From NCBI GenBank assembly GCA_018136815.1, contig CM030940.1:2970601-3034600 (forward strand): a stretch of 64,000 bases of DNA. Reading direction: 5' to 3'. The notes below the pieces were generated by a model that was not told the origin of the DNA, searched no databases, and saw nothing but the letters and a program-made list of their open reading frames with translations. The position numbers and the translations under genes are program-made. This DNA comes from Isochrysis galbana. Taxonomy: Eukaryota; Haptophyta; Isochrysidales; Isochrysidaceae. Positions 1 through 9,992 of this stretch are shown piece after piece. Every line of letters begins with the position of its first letter. The stretch's first letter is position 1.

Positions 1-1468
1 TACGACATTTCTGCCGACGCAGAGACCGGGCAGGTGCGCATCAGGCCCTCTCTCTTCGTAAAGAGGCTTTCTCCATAGAGACAAGAAGATCCTTGTCGCT
101 ACTGAGCCTATGCTAAGTGCCAATTTCACACCTCCCATATAAATTCACTCATGCCATGCAGGGTAAACTGACCTTTCGAAGGCGACTGGATACCTCTGCG
201 GGACAGTATGAGTGGATTGGCTGGACGCACCAGCTGCCACTTGCCTTCGTCGCATCGTCGGGCGAGGCGCGTGTCTTTGACCACAACGGCGACATTATCG
301 CTCGATTGATGGCACCGTCGGAGGCACAGATGTACCTGAGCCGAACGGGGGCGTCTGGATTCACGCCTGACGCCGTGCGTACGCTCCTTGCCTTTGCTGA
401 TGGACCCAGCTTGGTGTCACAATCAGTGACGGACAGTAGGCAGTCCTCCAAATCTGCCCTTGCGATTTCAGAGGAGGGTCGGCCTCAAGGCGGAGATGCG
501 GATCCCGAAACGGACGTGGAGATTGCCTCTCCGACAGGCGCGCTGCTTGCCTTCGGTGTCGGCGATATTCTCCTCGCCGCATATCCAAACCTTGGAGACG
601 ACCACTTGCCGGCTTCTGCACTGCACGAGGTGTTGACCAAGCTTCCACACACGCAGCGATCAGATGCGGACGCCGTGTCCGCACTCCTGTACCCGCCAAA
701 GGTCTCTGGCACTGCTAGTGGCGGGCGGCGCGTCGGCGCGAGATCACATCGGGCAAACAGCTCCATACCGTTTGATGCACGTTCAAACGCGAGCAGTCGC
801 AGCGGCCCAGCCAGTCGGATGTCGTCTCACCCACCTTCCGAGCTTCGTGTCGCCGCAAATCGTGCTGCCATTGACTCACACATGCACACCGCCAGCCGAG
901 CCACATTTGCAAGCTCGGTCGGGGAGCCAAGTATCGCGGGTAGCACAGTCACCCGTCGCGGCGGGACGTTGGGGGTGGCCGAGTCTATTGCGGGAGGATC
1001 CGTTGCCGGAACTTCCTTCGCAGCTGGGTCTGCTGCGGGCTTCTCATGTGCTTCCGGCGGCGGGCAATCCCTCGGCTCTCATGCAAATCCTTCGCCAGGC
1101 TCTGTGTCTGGCGCCTCTTATACTTCCGGGGCTTCTTCTGCACGATCAAGACAGGCGGGGGGCGTAGGTGTGCGCCGTGTCCGACCACACCTGCCAACAC
1201 ATTTGCGAAGATGGTTAGGAGATAGCATATCCACTGTGACTTTTGGGAATTGCCTTTGCCTTGCTAGAGGGCCGTGAAAGGGCGCTCCTTTCGCACTCAC
1301 CCTCCTCAATTTCTTGCCCGAAACCTTTTTGCAGGCTTCTACTTTGACGAGACTGCCCGCGTGCAGCGTGAGATGCGCAACCGCCTTCATAGCCGATTCG
1401 TGCGAGAGTCCCGCACCAACCGACGATTACAAGAGCTCAAGGCTTTGGCAGGCAAGATGCAAGCGTAG
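1..1468 (+). CDS. 3' part of an unrecognised spliced gene
   Basis: I do not recognise the product. The first 57 bases are open (19 codons) and end at a GT (58). An AG at 160-161 lets the frame resume at 162 in the same phase, giving a junction reading SLF then GKLTF. The exon then runs to about 1170-1213. Its first part (WIGWTHQLPLAFVASSG, then ARVFDHNGDIIARL) has the feel of a WD40 or beta-propeller blade. The second part is a long Ser/Gly/Ala-rich low-complexity stretch. A last exon from about 1335, after a pyrimidine-rich CAG, encodes a basic helical tail (ETARVQREMRNRLHSRF) and stops at 1466-1468. The donor for the last intron is uncertain: GTGTGC at 1170 keeps frame, GTTAGG at 1213 does not. 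The 5' part lies outside the window. Confidence 0.5.
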
Positions 1469-1803
1469 ATTCATGGAGGCCGTCACTTTGTCGGTTGGGC
1501 AGGCGTTTCTAGTTCTGATTACTACCCTTGAGTACTACAGCATGGAAGGGCAACAAGTCGGGAGTCCGTAACTTTACAGTCAAGCAGTCGTACATAAAAC
1601 TAACTAATCACACGCCGTGGACAAGGACAAACAGCACATCGCGGTCTTCGTTGTTTACTTTCATCGTGGTTCGGATCCCAGTACCGCCAAGCAGCCCACT
1701 TGCCACTTGCGCCATCCAATGTCTGCCATTCTGGCAGGCATGTTATATTTTAGACCCACCACCGATGGTATTTTGTTGTAGATATGGGGTAAAATGTGTA
1801 TAA
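1469..1803. other. Intergenic, no gene seen
   Basis: Only short chance frames. It ends in the 18-base word GGGGTAAAATGTGTATAA (1786-1803), which recurs at 2668-2685 and is the left target-site duplication of the next element. Confidence 0.5.
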
Positions 1804-2667
1804 TAATAAAACATCTGAAGATTCGGGCTACTCATGCTAGCTATATATACGGGTCCACGCACTCACGGTACTCACTAACGACATCGCCTATACCCCAGTT
1901 TACTCACTCCCTTACACTACCCCCTTCATTCCTTTGTCTTTGGTATCGGGGGGGGGGGCCGCGTGCACTACAACGGGCCAAGTGCAGGGGGTGGGCTGGG
2001 GCAGACCTGCTGGTGTGGTGTTCCTGTGGCAAAACAAACGTAAACGCCTGTTGCTTGTGACACTTCGTGCCCCTGGGAGGTCTCGGCCCCCTCTTCTCGC
2101 GTCTTTTTCAAGTGTCGCCGCGCTTTCGCGGCATTCGCATGTCGCTCGAGGTGTCGGCCTAAAAACATACCGTAAACAGGCGTGAGTATTACCTTTTTGC
2201 GTGTCAGATCGTGTCGTTTTTTTTGTCGTGCTTTTTTCGTCGTTCTCTTCGTTGCTCCTACGGGCGTGCGATGCCTGCGCGCGCCATGGCCCCCCTCTGA
2301 GGGGCCCCTCGGGTCCCCCCAGAGGGCCAGCTGGGCCAGCTCAGGGGGCAGTGGAGGCTGGGGCTGGGCCCCTGGCCTCTCCTGCCTCTCCCTCGCTGGC
2401 CTCGCTGGCCCTGGGTGCCTTCCTGTCGGCTCAGGTGGTCTGTGGCTCAATGGTGGAGTGGGGGTCAGTACGAACGAGGGCCAGTGCAGGCGAGTGCGTG
2501 CGGCGCGCGGCGCGCGCGCGGCGAGGGTCTGGGCCAGAGTGATGTCAGCTCAGCCCCTGCCAGCAGGCAGGGGCTGAGGTTGAGTGTGCAGGCCCACCCA
2601 GGGGGTGTCTGCGATGGAGGAAGGGGGGCACGGAGCCCCCATGACCCTATCAGTTTAACTGATAGTT
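1804..2667 (+). mobile_element. SINE-like non-LTR element, type 1, with 18-bp target duplication
   Basis: The 18-base direct repeat GGGGTAAAATGTGTATAA sits at 1786-1803 and 2668-2685, so the element between them is 864 bp. From 2281 it matches the element at 60500-60927: a GC-rich head (2283-2450), then a self-complementary CCCCTGCC/GGCAGGGG block (2550-2577), then a CCCACCC..GGGGTGTC..GCGATGGAG block, then GCCCCCATGACC. It ends in the perfect inverted repeat CTATCAGTTTAACTGATAG (2647-2665), a 3' hairpin lying wholly inside the element. The part 1804-2280 is unique here. No protein is encoded. The target repeats and the absence of an LTR or TIR point to target-primed reverse transcription. 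Confidence 0.7.
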
Positions 2668-2685
2668 GGGGTAAAATGTGTATAA

Positions 2686-3638
2686 CTTACAACATGCAAT
2701 CGGCGTAGAGCGTAAAGCAGTAAAATGCGTACAATGGATAATGGCGCGCAAGCTAGCAGTTGGCGATTGGCGTAATGTAAACCGCATGCCACAAAGGGGC
2801 GCGACGGCAAGGAGCGAAGGGCGAATTACGAGTGAAGAGTTCTACAAGTTACGAGTAAAACTCCGCGGCGAACAAGAACGATTGATCACGAAGACGCCTA
2901 AGGTCGGAAGTCGATCGCGGATGCGACAATGCGTTTTGCTTGCTTGGTTTGGGTTTGGGTGAATGATTTTGGTGTGTTGTGTGTTCGTGAGTCGGTATAT
3001 CCTGTTGTTCTCAGGATCGTTGTCCGTCGTTGTTCGCTACGTCGCTGCACTCTAGCAGCCTAGGCTCCCTCCCTGAGGGAAGAGTTCTTTGCAGGTCTAA
3101 CAATCTCTGACAACCCAGCAACACACTAGGGCCGCTAGGAGCGCCTCGCCGCCCCATCGCCCTTCGTCCCTTCGTTCGCCGTTCGTCCCCAGTCCAGACA
3201 CCCAAATGGGGTTGCCCGACCCAATCAATCCAGAATTTCATTCACCCGACTCCCGGCGGGGAGGAGGGCCAAATCGCCGCGCTAGCCGCCGGTGCCGCTC
3301 GCGACGGAGTGGCTCAGAGGCTCAGAGCCCTCCGGGCCCTCCGGCTACGCTCGACTCGACTATACCAGGGCCGCACCCCCAACACCAAACAAAAAGGAAA
3401 GAGGGGGGGAAGGCGAGGATACGGGCGAGGGTAGATTATAAAGGTGCGGGCCATCAAAAGTCCCAGTGCACCACCCGAACACGGGGGAAAATTTACCCCC
3501 GCAAATATACATGTTATATTTACTAGAGTACTCGACCCCCCCCTCCCTCCCCCCCTCCCCCCCCCTCCCCCCCCCTTCCTTCCCCACACACACTCAATTG
3601 CATTGTGATCACAGCAGGGTGACCTGCACCTTGAGCTT
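2686..3638. other. Intergenic, no gene recognised
   Basis: No convincing gene. A pyrimidine tract made almost only of C with a few T lies at 3535-3590, downstream of the stop of the minus-strand ankyrin gene. Confidence 0.4.
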
Positions 3639-4563
3639 TCACAGCTGTGAGAGCATAGGCTGACTCTCCGCGCCAATCGGGTTGCACGAGAGGTTTACCG
3701 ACGACAACCGAAAGCTCCGCGCGAGCTCGCACAAGCGCTGCACGCCCGCCGGTCCGATCCGGTTGCGGTCGAGGATGAGCGTATGTGTCCTCCGACACGC
3801 TCCTGCCTCAAGCACGCGACAGACGGCGATGAGGTGCTGGAGCCCGCCATCGGAGACTTGCGTTCCTTCGAAATCAAGCACGAGGAGCGAGGGCGCCGCG
3901 GAGCGCAGGAGTCCGTGTGGCAGCCCGTCGGGTGCGCAGTCGAGCCACGGTGCCATCGCCGCCTGGCTCGACTCCACCCAGCATGTCGATGCACAACACA
4001 TGCCCAGAGTGGCTGCTGGTCTCGGAGGCGGCAATGATCAGGGCCGTCCACCCCTGTGCCTCAGACGCGTGCGGCGAGGCCTTGGCGCACAGCAGCTCTA
4101 CCGCGCACATGTGGTGCCCCCGTGCGCAAGCGAGTATCAAGGGAGTGTACCCCTTGGCGCTGCTCGCGTCCACCGCGGCTTTGGCGCGGAGCAGGGCCTT
4201 TGCGCACTCGTGGTTGCCCACTTGGCATGCCACCGAGAGGGCCGTCTTCCCGCTTGGTGGGCTCAGCTCGAGCGCGGCCTTGGCACGAAGCAGCACCTCC
4301 ACACACGGCGCGTGTCCGTATCTGCAGGCCCATAGAAGTGGGGTGAACCCCTTGTCGTCCACCGCGTCGGAGTGGGCACCCGCGTGGAGGAGGCGCGCAA
4401 CGCACGATAGGTTGCCTTGCTTGCACGCGGCCATGAGGGCCGTCAACCCGCCGTCTGGCGCGCGCTCCTCGAGGCGTCCCGCGTGACCCTGTCCAAGCAG
4501 GAGCTCGACGGCTTGCACATCGTCGCCCTCTCGTGCGCATGCGCGTACGAGTGGTGGTGTCAT
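3639..4563 (-). CDS. Ankyrin-repeat plus LRR-like protein, frame broken once
   Basis: Reading from the ATG at 4561-4563, the first frame encodes about six ankyrin repeats (GLTALMAACKQGNLSCVARLL, GFTPLLWACRYGHAPCVEVLL, KTALSVACQVGNHECAKALL, YTPLILACARGHHMCAVELL, and so on). The sixth runs into GHVLCIDML and then loses sense near 3985. The neighbouring frame takes over at VESSQAAMAPW and encodes two leucine-rich units (LLVLDFEGTQVSDGGLQHL and THTLILDRNRIGPAGVQRL), then stops at 3639. One G too many or too few in the GGGTGG stretch near 3985 would join them. A 37-base GT..AG intron would also restore frame but would delete part of the last ankyrin helix, so an indel or sequencing error is more likely. 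Probable scaffold or protein-binding protein; target unknown. Confidence 0.6.
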
Positions 4564-5445
4564 GCAAGGACCTTCCTCTCTTGCCAGGGAGAACGAGGCG
4601 AATGAGGGGGCTGGGGCGCTGGGCGGATAGAGGGGCTGGGGCGCTGGGCGGATGGGGGACGGCTCGGCGGCTGGAGAGGGGGGGGGAGGCGAGGGGTTGG
4701 GGGAGCTCGGCGGGGGGGGGGGGGGGCTCGGCGGCGGGGGGAAGGGGGGGGGGACTCGGCGGCGGGGGGAAGGGGGTCGTGAATAATCATACCGTCAGGG
4801 GGCCCAATCTTTTCATAAGCAGTGTGACCTTTTCACAGCAGGCGCCTGTGAAAAGCCCAGTGAAGTATAATAACTCGTGTATTCCCTTAGGGGGGGAAGG
4901 GGGCGGGGGCAGTCACAATGGGGACGGTAGAAGTCCCGTGCCTTTGGCGCGGAGGAGGGGGTGGTTATTGGAAGTCACAAGTGTCAGAGCGGGGACGGTA
5001 GAAGTCCCGCACCTTTACCTGACTAGCGATAGGTGCTGTAGCCCTGAAACTTAAGATCTTTTTTTTTTAGTAGCCTGAACCTTCAGATGTCAGATGTTTT
5101 TCCGGCGAGGATTTTCCTGGTGGCAGGTGGCCCACCTGGAGATTTTATTGGTCATCGCACCACGGTAAAAATTGCAGCCCCATCCTCATTAGTAATTCAA
5201 AAACCCTTGTCTGACCGCCCTGCCCACATACCCAACACGAGCATCCTGCCACCACGGAGCGGTGGGCCTGGTGTGGTGCATAAGGCCCGGAGGGGGCGGC
5301 AGCCAACAGCGCTCAGGTTTCAACATACGTCGACATATAATCGCCGTCGTAAGTGATGAAAGCTAGTTCCGCCATCGAGAGGAGCCTCGGGGTCTGTAAA
5401 TGATTTTGCGTCAGAACAGGCAACAAGTCGACAAAACGTCTTGGG
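4564..5445. other. G-tract promoter-side region and short direct repeats
   Basis: Upstream of the ankyrin gene lie several runs of 8-14 G (4680-4790), which are C runs on its coding strand. A 19-base word, GGGGACGGTAGAAGTCCCG, occurs twice (about 4920 and 4997). No gene is seen. Confidence 0.4.
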
Positions 5446-6153
5446 CTACAGCTCTGCGACTTCACATCTGATCTCATCGATCACCTCGGAGATATCCTCG
5501 GTCAGGCCAAGGAGTCTACTTCTTAGCTCCTGCTCTTCCTCGCGACGCAAGTCCATCGTACGTTCTGTCGCAGTGACGCGCTCAGCACCATCGCCATCCT
5601 CCCTAGTATCTCCATCGCATATTGACGCATGTTCCAGGCGAAGGGCATCCACGGCAATACCATGGCGCACGATCTGTAACTGTGCTGTCGCTGTGAGCTT
5701 CTCACGTTCATACTCCTGAAGCCGACGGATGAGCGCCGCAAAAGTCTTGCACTTTGCCGCTGACTCTGCCTCACCATCTTGAAGAGCTAGGTGTGACAAT
5801 CGTGAAGCAGCAGCATTGATGCGTTTCGAAAGCTTTGCGAAGGCTTCAGTCGTATCAGCTACGAGCGACTGATACCCCTCAGCTTCAGCAACCTGTAGGA
5901 ATCTCTGGAAGCCGTCTTCGAACCGCTTGTACTCCAGAACACGGCATTCCTGTTCCCTAATCACTTGCTGCACGAGCCCAACCGGCGTGTCGCTCACTGC
6001 CGCCTTCGCCTCAAGAGCGTCCGCACCGCCATCTCCAGCTGTGGGCTGCTGCGTCTGTTGAGGCTGTTCTGGCGTGCAGAAGGCGCACCGCTCCTCCCGC
6101 GCAGCGCTGGCTCGCTCGGCGAGCACCTGCATCGCGGCCGCCACATCCACCAT
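5446..6153 (-). CDS. REX1B-domain-like protein (required for excision 1-B)
   Basis: The frame is open from about 6219, but the first ATG is at 6151-6153, giving 235 residues; an upstream exon is possible. It resembles the REX1B/REX1BD family, first found in Chlamydomonas as a DNA-excision-repair factor. Helical segments include RVLEYKRFEDGFQRFL, then YQSLVADTTEAFAKLSKRI, then the family-like IRRLQEYEREKLTATAQLQ, and a charged coiled-coil tail (MDLRREEEQELRSRLLGL). A CxxC-like CAFC lies near the N-terminus. The assignment rests on remembered pattern, not on a search. It is head-to-head with the COX5B-like gene, 230 bp apart. Confidence 0.55.
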   Translation of the reverse strand: MVDVAAAMQVLAERASAAREERCAFCTPEQPQQTQQPTAGDGGADALEAKAAVSDTPVGLVQQVIREQECRVLEYKRFEDGFQRFLQVAEAEGYQSLVADTTEAFAKLSKRINAAASRLSHLALQDGEAESAAKCKTFAALIRRLQEYEREKLTATAQLQIVRHGIAVDALRLEHASICDGDTREDGDGAERVTATERTMDLRREEEQELRSRLLGLTEDISEVIDEIRCEVAEL

Positions 6154-6383
6154 CTCGTACACCGCGCAATGCCGACGCAGTGTGCGGCGCAGTTTGTTGA
6201 CTTCCCCAAAAGAAAACAAACGAATACCTCCGTCGCTCCTGTTTTACTTTGTACCGCAATCCCCGCGCTCCCCTCGCCTCGCTCCCCCCCCCCCCCCCTC
6301 CCCTTCCCCCCCGCGCTTCAGCCGGTCATCGCTCCTCTCTTCTCAGACAGCGGCACAGCAGGGGCGGAGAGAGAGAGAGAGAG
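6154..6383. promoter_or_regulatory. Shared bidirectional promoter interval, REX1B-like / COX5B-like
   Basis: The interval between two divergent starts holds a long C-rich pyrimidine tract (about 6280-6315) and a GAGAGAGAGA run right before the COX5B-like ATG. No TATA box is obvious. That it drives both genes is inferred from layout only. Confidence 0.4.
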
Positions 6384-7220
6384 ATGCTGGCCCGCGTCGG
6401 CTTCACTGCAGGACGCCTGGCCGCCGCGCGGCCCGCGATGGCCGCGCCTGCGATGCGCCGTCTCTCGACCCGTGAGTCATGCCCTTCTCTCTACGACCCG
6501 CTCCAACCCCGCGCTCGTGCCTTAGCGGCAGGCCCCCTCCCCTTCGCCCCGCTTCCCCCCCCTCTCTCCGCTCATCATTCTACCCCCCCTCCCCTCTGCC
6601 ATCCTCCATAGGGATCCCCCAAAATGAGGAGCAGTCGACTGGTATGGAGCGTAAGGAGGAGCTGCAGACGCCGGACATCTTCTGGAGCCGCGAGCCTATC
6701 ACCGGCCCTCGCGGCACCAAGGAGAATCCGGCGATTGTGCCGTCATACAACGATTCTCGTGTGGTTGGCCTCGAGACTGAGTCGGTATGTTTCTACCCGA
6801 GGCGCAGAGATAGCCGGCAAAGCGGGTTGCGGGATCGGCATGATCACGACAGATAGCGTGCCCTGCGCCTCGGTAGATTGCTGGCGTCGCCATGTCCCCT
6901 CGCATGCGCCAGCAGCCAACTGTCTATAGGCCCCCCCCCTCTCCGCAAAAGGGTGGAATGGTCCCCGCGTGTGTACTTCCCATCGGGAACAAAACAAGCG
7001 TTGTTGGATGTAGAGCACCCCCATAGACGAGTTTTCTATCACCCATTGGGTTGTGCAGGGACAGCGAGCTTGAGTAGTACATGATTCCTGCACAAAATCT
7101 GACCTCATGTGCTTCCCACTTGCTCAGGGGGTCATCTGGTTCCGCCTCACCAAGGGACCCCTGCACCTCGTCGCCAACCAGTACTTTAAGCTGCACCAAA
7201 TCGATGGTGGCGACCACTGA
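6384..7220 (+). CDS. COX5B: Cytochrome c oxidase subunit 5b-like, three exons, zinc cysteines absent
   Basis: Exons 6384-6471, 6612-6784 and 7128-7220 join in frame (GTGAGT..TAG; GTATGT..CAG) to 117 residues. The start (MLARVGFTAGRLAAARPAM) is a typical Arg/Ala-rich mitochondrial presequence. The core GTKENPAIVPSYNDSRVVG matches the COX5B signature GT(K/R)E(D/N)P..VPS....R.VG, and exon 3 begins VIWFRLTKG, matching the family's V.WFWLHKG. COX5B is a nuclear-encoded complex IV subunit on the matrix side that normally binds one zinc through two pairs of cysteines. Here the sites are occupied by LETES and LHLVANQYFKL, with no cysteine left. Family call firm; loss of zinc site is read directly from the predicted exons. 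Confidence 0.85.
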
Positions 7221-9064
7221 GCTTGCCAGCAATGGCTTCGCGTCAGGCCGATCAAGGCGAATTGATTAGAGAGGGGAAGAGCTTGTGTGCTATCTGTGCA
7301 TTTCTTCAAAGGCACGGTCGAACGTCGTTGCTTGTGACCCTAGTTGCTGTTGCGCGCTCAGGGTGCTCGTTGAGCTTGATTTGCACTGCTCGCAGTGACG
7401 GAAAAGAATGAGAGAATGTGAGCAAAGAGTGCATAGATGATGGAGAACCAGGTGGCACACTTCGCGTCAGTCTCTCTCTTTGTCTTTCTCGTCATTTGCG
7501 GTGCTGTTTGCAATTTGCAAAGAGTTGCTAGATAGTTGCACGCACTGATGCAGGACAAATACTTTTCAGAATAATCTTGATCATCTATGGCCGCGCCAGC
7601 GGCATGCACTAGCTAATCAACCTTTTAATAGTCTCACCGCACATGCGGCCGTGGACCCTTTCTTTGCTCTTTGCTTTGTTTCTTCTCACGCAGACGCAGA
7701 AAAAACTTCCTACACCCCAACTCCCCCGGCCCTTCCCCCCCCCGCCATCAGGCGACTCCCCCCGCGTGCACTACTAGGGGGATAGGGTTGAAGGGCTTAG
7801 ATATTGTCCTGTGGCCCGCGTCCCCCCCGGGTGATCCGTTCCCCCCTTCCTCCTGTGCCTACCACCTACCACCTACTGCCTACTAGCGGGCAGAGTACGG
7901 GCGCTGATACAAGGAGGGGGGGGGGGGGGGGGAAGACCGGAGCGTGACGACGGAGGGGGAGTCGCGCGGGGGAACCTAAAGGCGGGAAACGGTACGGAGA
8001 GAGATGTGCGACCCTCCCTGCCCGCAACAATATCTAAGATATCTAGATATCTAGATCTGGGACCGTGCCAAAGTTAGAACCACGGGCCCAGCCCCTTGCT
8101 TGCCCCCAGCCACTCCGTCGCCCCGTCCCCCCCCCCCCCCCCTCTCTCCCCCCTGCCGAGTGCGAAACCGCGCCGAACGAAGCAGGATGCTCGGCTTGGG
8201 CTTGGGCCATGTGGCGCGAGTGTCGCATTCGCGAGCCTCTGCAGGCTATTTCGCTATTTTCCGCTCTACCGTTATAACCGCGATGGCAAATCATCAATCT
8301 TCGTTCTTATGTCTATCTATCCGTCTACGACGTTTCCACGCTTCTATCAATCACTACACTTCATTCAATGTTGGTCTACCATTATATCCACGTGGCCAAG
8401 CAGCTTCTACAGGCTTCTTTCTTTCTACTCGGAATATGAATATGCTCTAGCTCTGGACTGATCACCTAGGCATGGAGATCAAGGGAGTAGTAAGCACGTG
8501 TCGATGAAGACCAAGGAAGTAGCGAGCATCTTGCTTGCTAAAGTACACCCTCAAGAACCTCAAGCGTCTAGACTCTGTAAGTCTAACACCTCCGTAAGCT
8601 TCTAGACTTTTTAAGTCTACCAGCTACTCCATGGCTAAGCTTAAGCTACGAAAAGCTATAGGTAAAGTGCACGCCGCTGTGCTCGCGTTGAAACGCTATT
8701 CGCCGATGAATCTTATAGGATCTTCACTAAAGCATGGACGAATCCCTTCCGCGCCTTTTCTGTGTGCAATCCTTCTCTACCCGTGCCCAAGCCTTCCCAA
8801 GTATCTTCACCCGCTACCCAAGTTGATAGGCCGCCTACGGACGCGTGGGTTGCCAAGGATGGAGTCTCAGGAGCCTTACTTACCCGGATCCCGGATCCTG
8901 GGAACGGTCCATCTCCACAGCGAGCCGCATGGCGGCAGCACCGCCTGCTTGGGCGAGCTTGGCCGAGCCATCCTGTCCCGACAACACAACCGCGGGTGCA
9001 AGAGCGCACAACCGGAGCGGCTGCGATCACTACACGATGGCTAAATCGCGAAAGTCTTGGAAAA
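7221..9064. other. Gene-poor stretch
   Basis: It contains homopolymers (C runs at 7735 and 8125, a 17-base G run near 7916), an ATATCTAGATATCTAGAT palindromic patch at 8037-8056, and overlapping frames at 8631-9109 with no recognisable motif. No gene can be supported. Confidence 0.4.
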
Positions 9065-9320
9065 ATGCCAACAGCGCGCCCGGCATCGGTTCGAAGTTGG
9101 GCTTGTTAAGCTTTTGCGATTTTAGCGTCTTTTGTCTGTTTTTGATTACGTTTTGTTGTGGGGGCCCAAGGGGGGGGGTCCGGATCCTAATGGGCCCCGG
9201 ATATGTGCTAGTGCTAGTTGGGTGTATTGGGAACTTTCTCCCGAAAAAATCCTCAAATTTCCTCAATTCTGAGATGGTCATTTTTCACTCCTAATAAAAA
9301 ACACTGTTTGACCGCCCTAT
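9065..9320 (+). repeat. Dispersed repeat, copy A (inverted copy at 49890-50190)
   Basis: Shares with 49890-50190 (opposite strand) a series of blocks: GCGCCCGGCATCGGTTCGAA-like start, a TTTTGTTGTGGGGGCCCAAG block, GGGCCC..GGATAT, TTGGTATTGGGAACTTTC-like, CTCAATTCTGAGATGGTCAT, and the end word GTTTGACCGCCCT. The same end word occurs at 45038. A shorter piece of its start appears at 22560-22600. Probably a non-autonomous mobile element; ends not defined. Confidence 0.6.
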
Positions 9321-9631
9321 CCCCATCTCGCCACCTTTGGTTTCCTCTGGGTGGAGCCGCGTTCAACCTTAGCACTAACTTAAAATAACCCGACCCCCAA
9401 TACAAGGTTAGCCTAAGATTCGCGTCGCCCCAGATAGATACCCTGAGTGAGCGGCACCCACGTCTAAGGTGAAACAAGCAGACGGAAGGCGTTCACTACC
9501 TTTCCAGGTCAGCCAGCGGTCGACCTTTCAGGTCTTATTGTAAGACGACCTTTCTGGAAGAAATACTTCCGTCGCCTGTCGGGCCAGCTCAAAGAAACCT
9601 CATCATCGACCCCAGAAACAACTTGTAAGTT

Positions 9632-9960
9632 GAAGAGGGAAGAGGGAAGAGAGGGAAGAGAGGGAAGAGAGGGAAGAGAGGGAAGAGAGGGAAGAGAGGG
9701 AAGAGAGGGAAGAGAGGGAAGAGAGGGAAGAGAGGGAAGAGAGGGAAGAGAGGGAAGAGAGGGAAGAGAGGGAAGAGAGGGAAGAGAGGGAAGAGAGGGA
9801 AGAGAGGGAAGAGAGGGAAGAGAGGGAAGAGAGGGAAGAGAGGAGAGAGGAGAGAGGAGAGAGGAGAGAGGAGAGAGGAGAGAGGAGGGAGGAGAGAGGA
9901 GAGAGGAGAGCGAGGAGAGAGGAGAGAGGAGAGAGGAGAGAGGAGAGAGGAGGGAGGAAA
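9632..9960 (+). repeat. GA-rich minisatellite, 9-bp unit
   Basis: About 22 near-perfect copies of the 9-mer GAAGAGAGG (to about 9840), then a GGAGAGA variant array to 9958. It lies directly upstream of the chorein-fusion ATG and forms a homopurine strand. Frames through it (Gly-Arg-Glu or Leu-Pro-Ser repeats) are artefacts. Confidence 0.9.
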
Positions 9961-9992
9961 GAACCTGGGGTCCCGTCCAGCCGAGCCGCCGC

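Noticed and set aside
8215-8280. Possible relation to the gypsy 5' region at 61045
   Set aside because: They share only GTCGCATTCGCGA and scattered bases; too weak to call an LTR.
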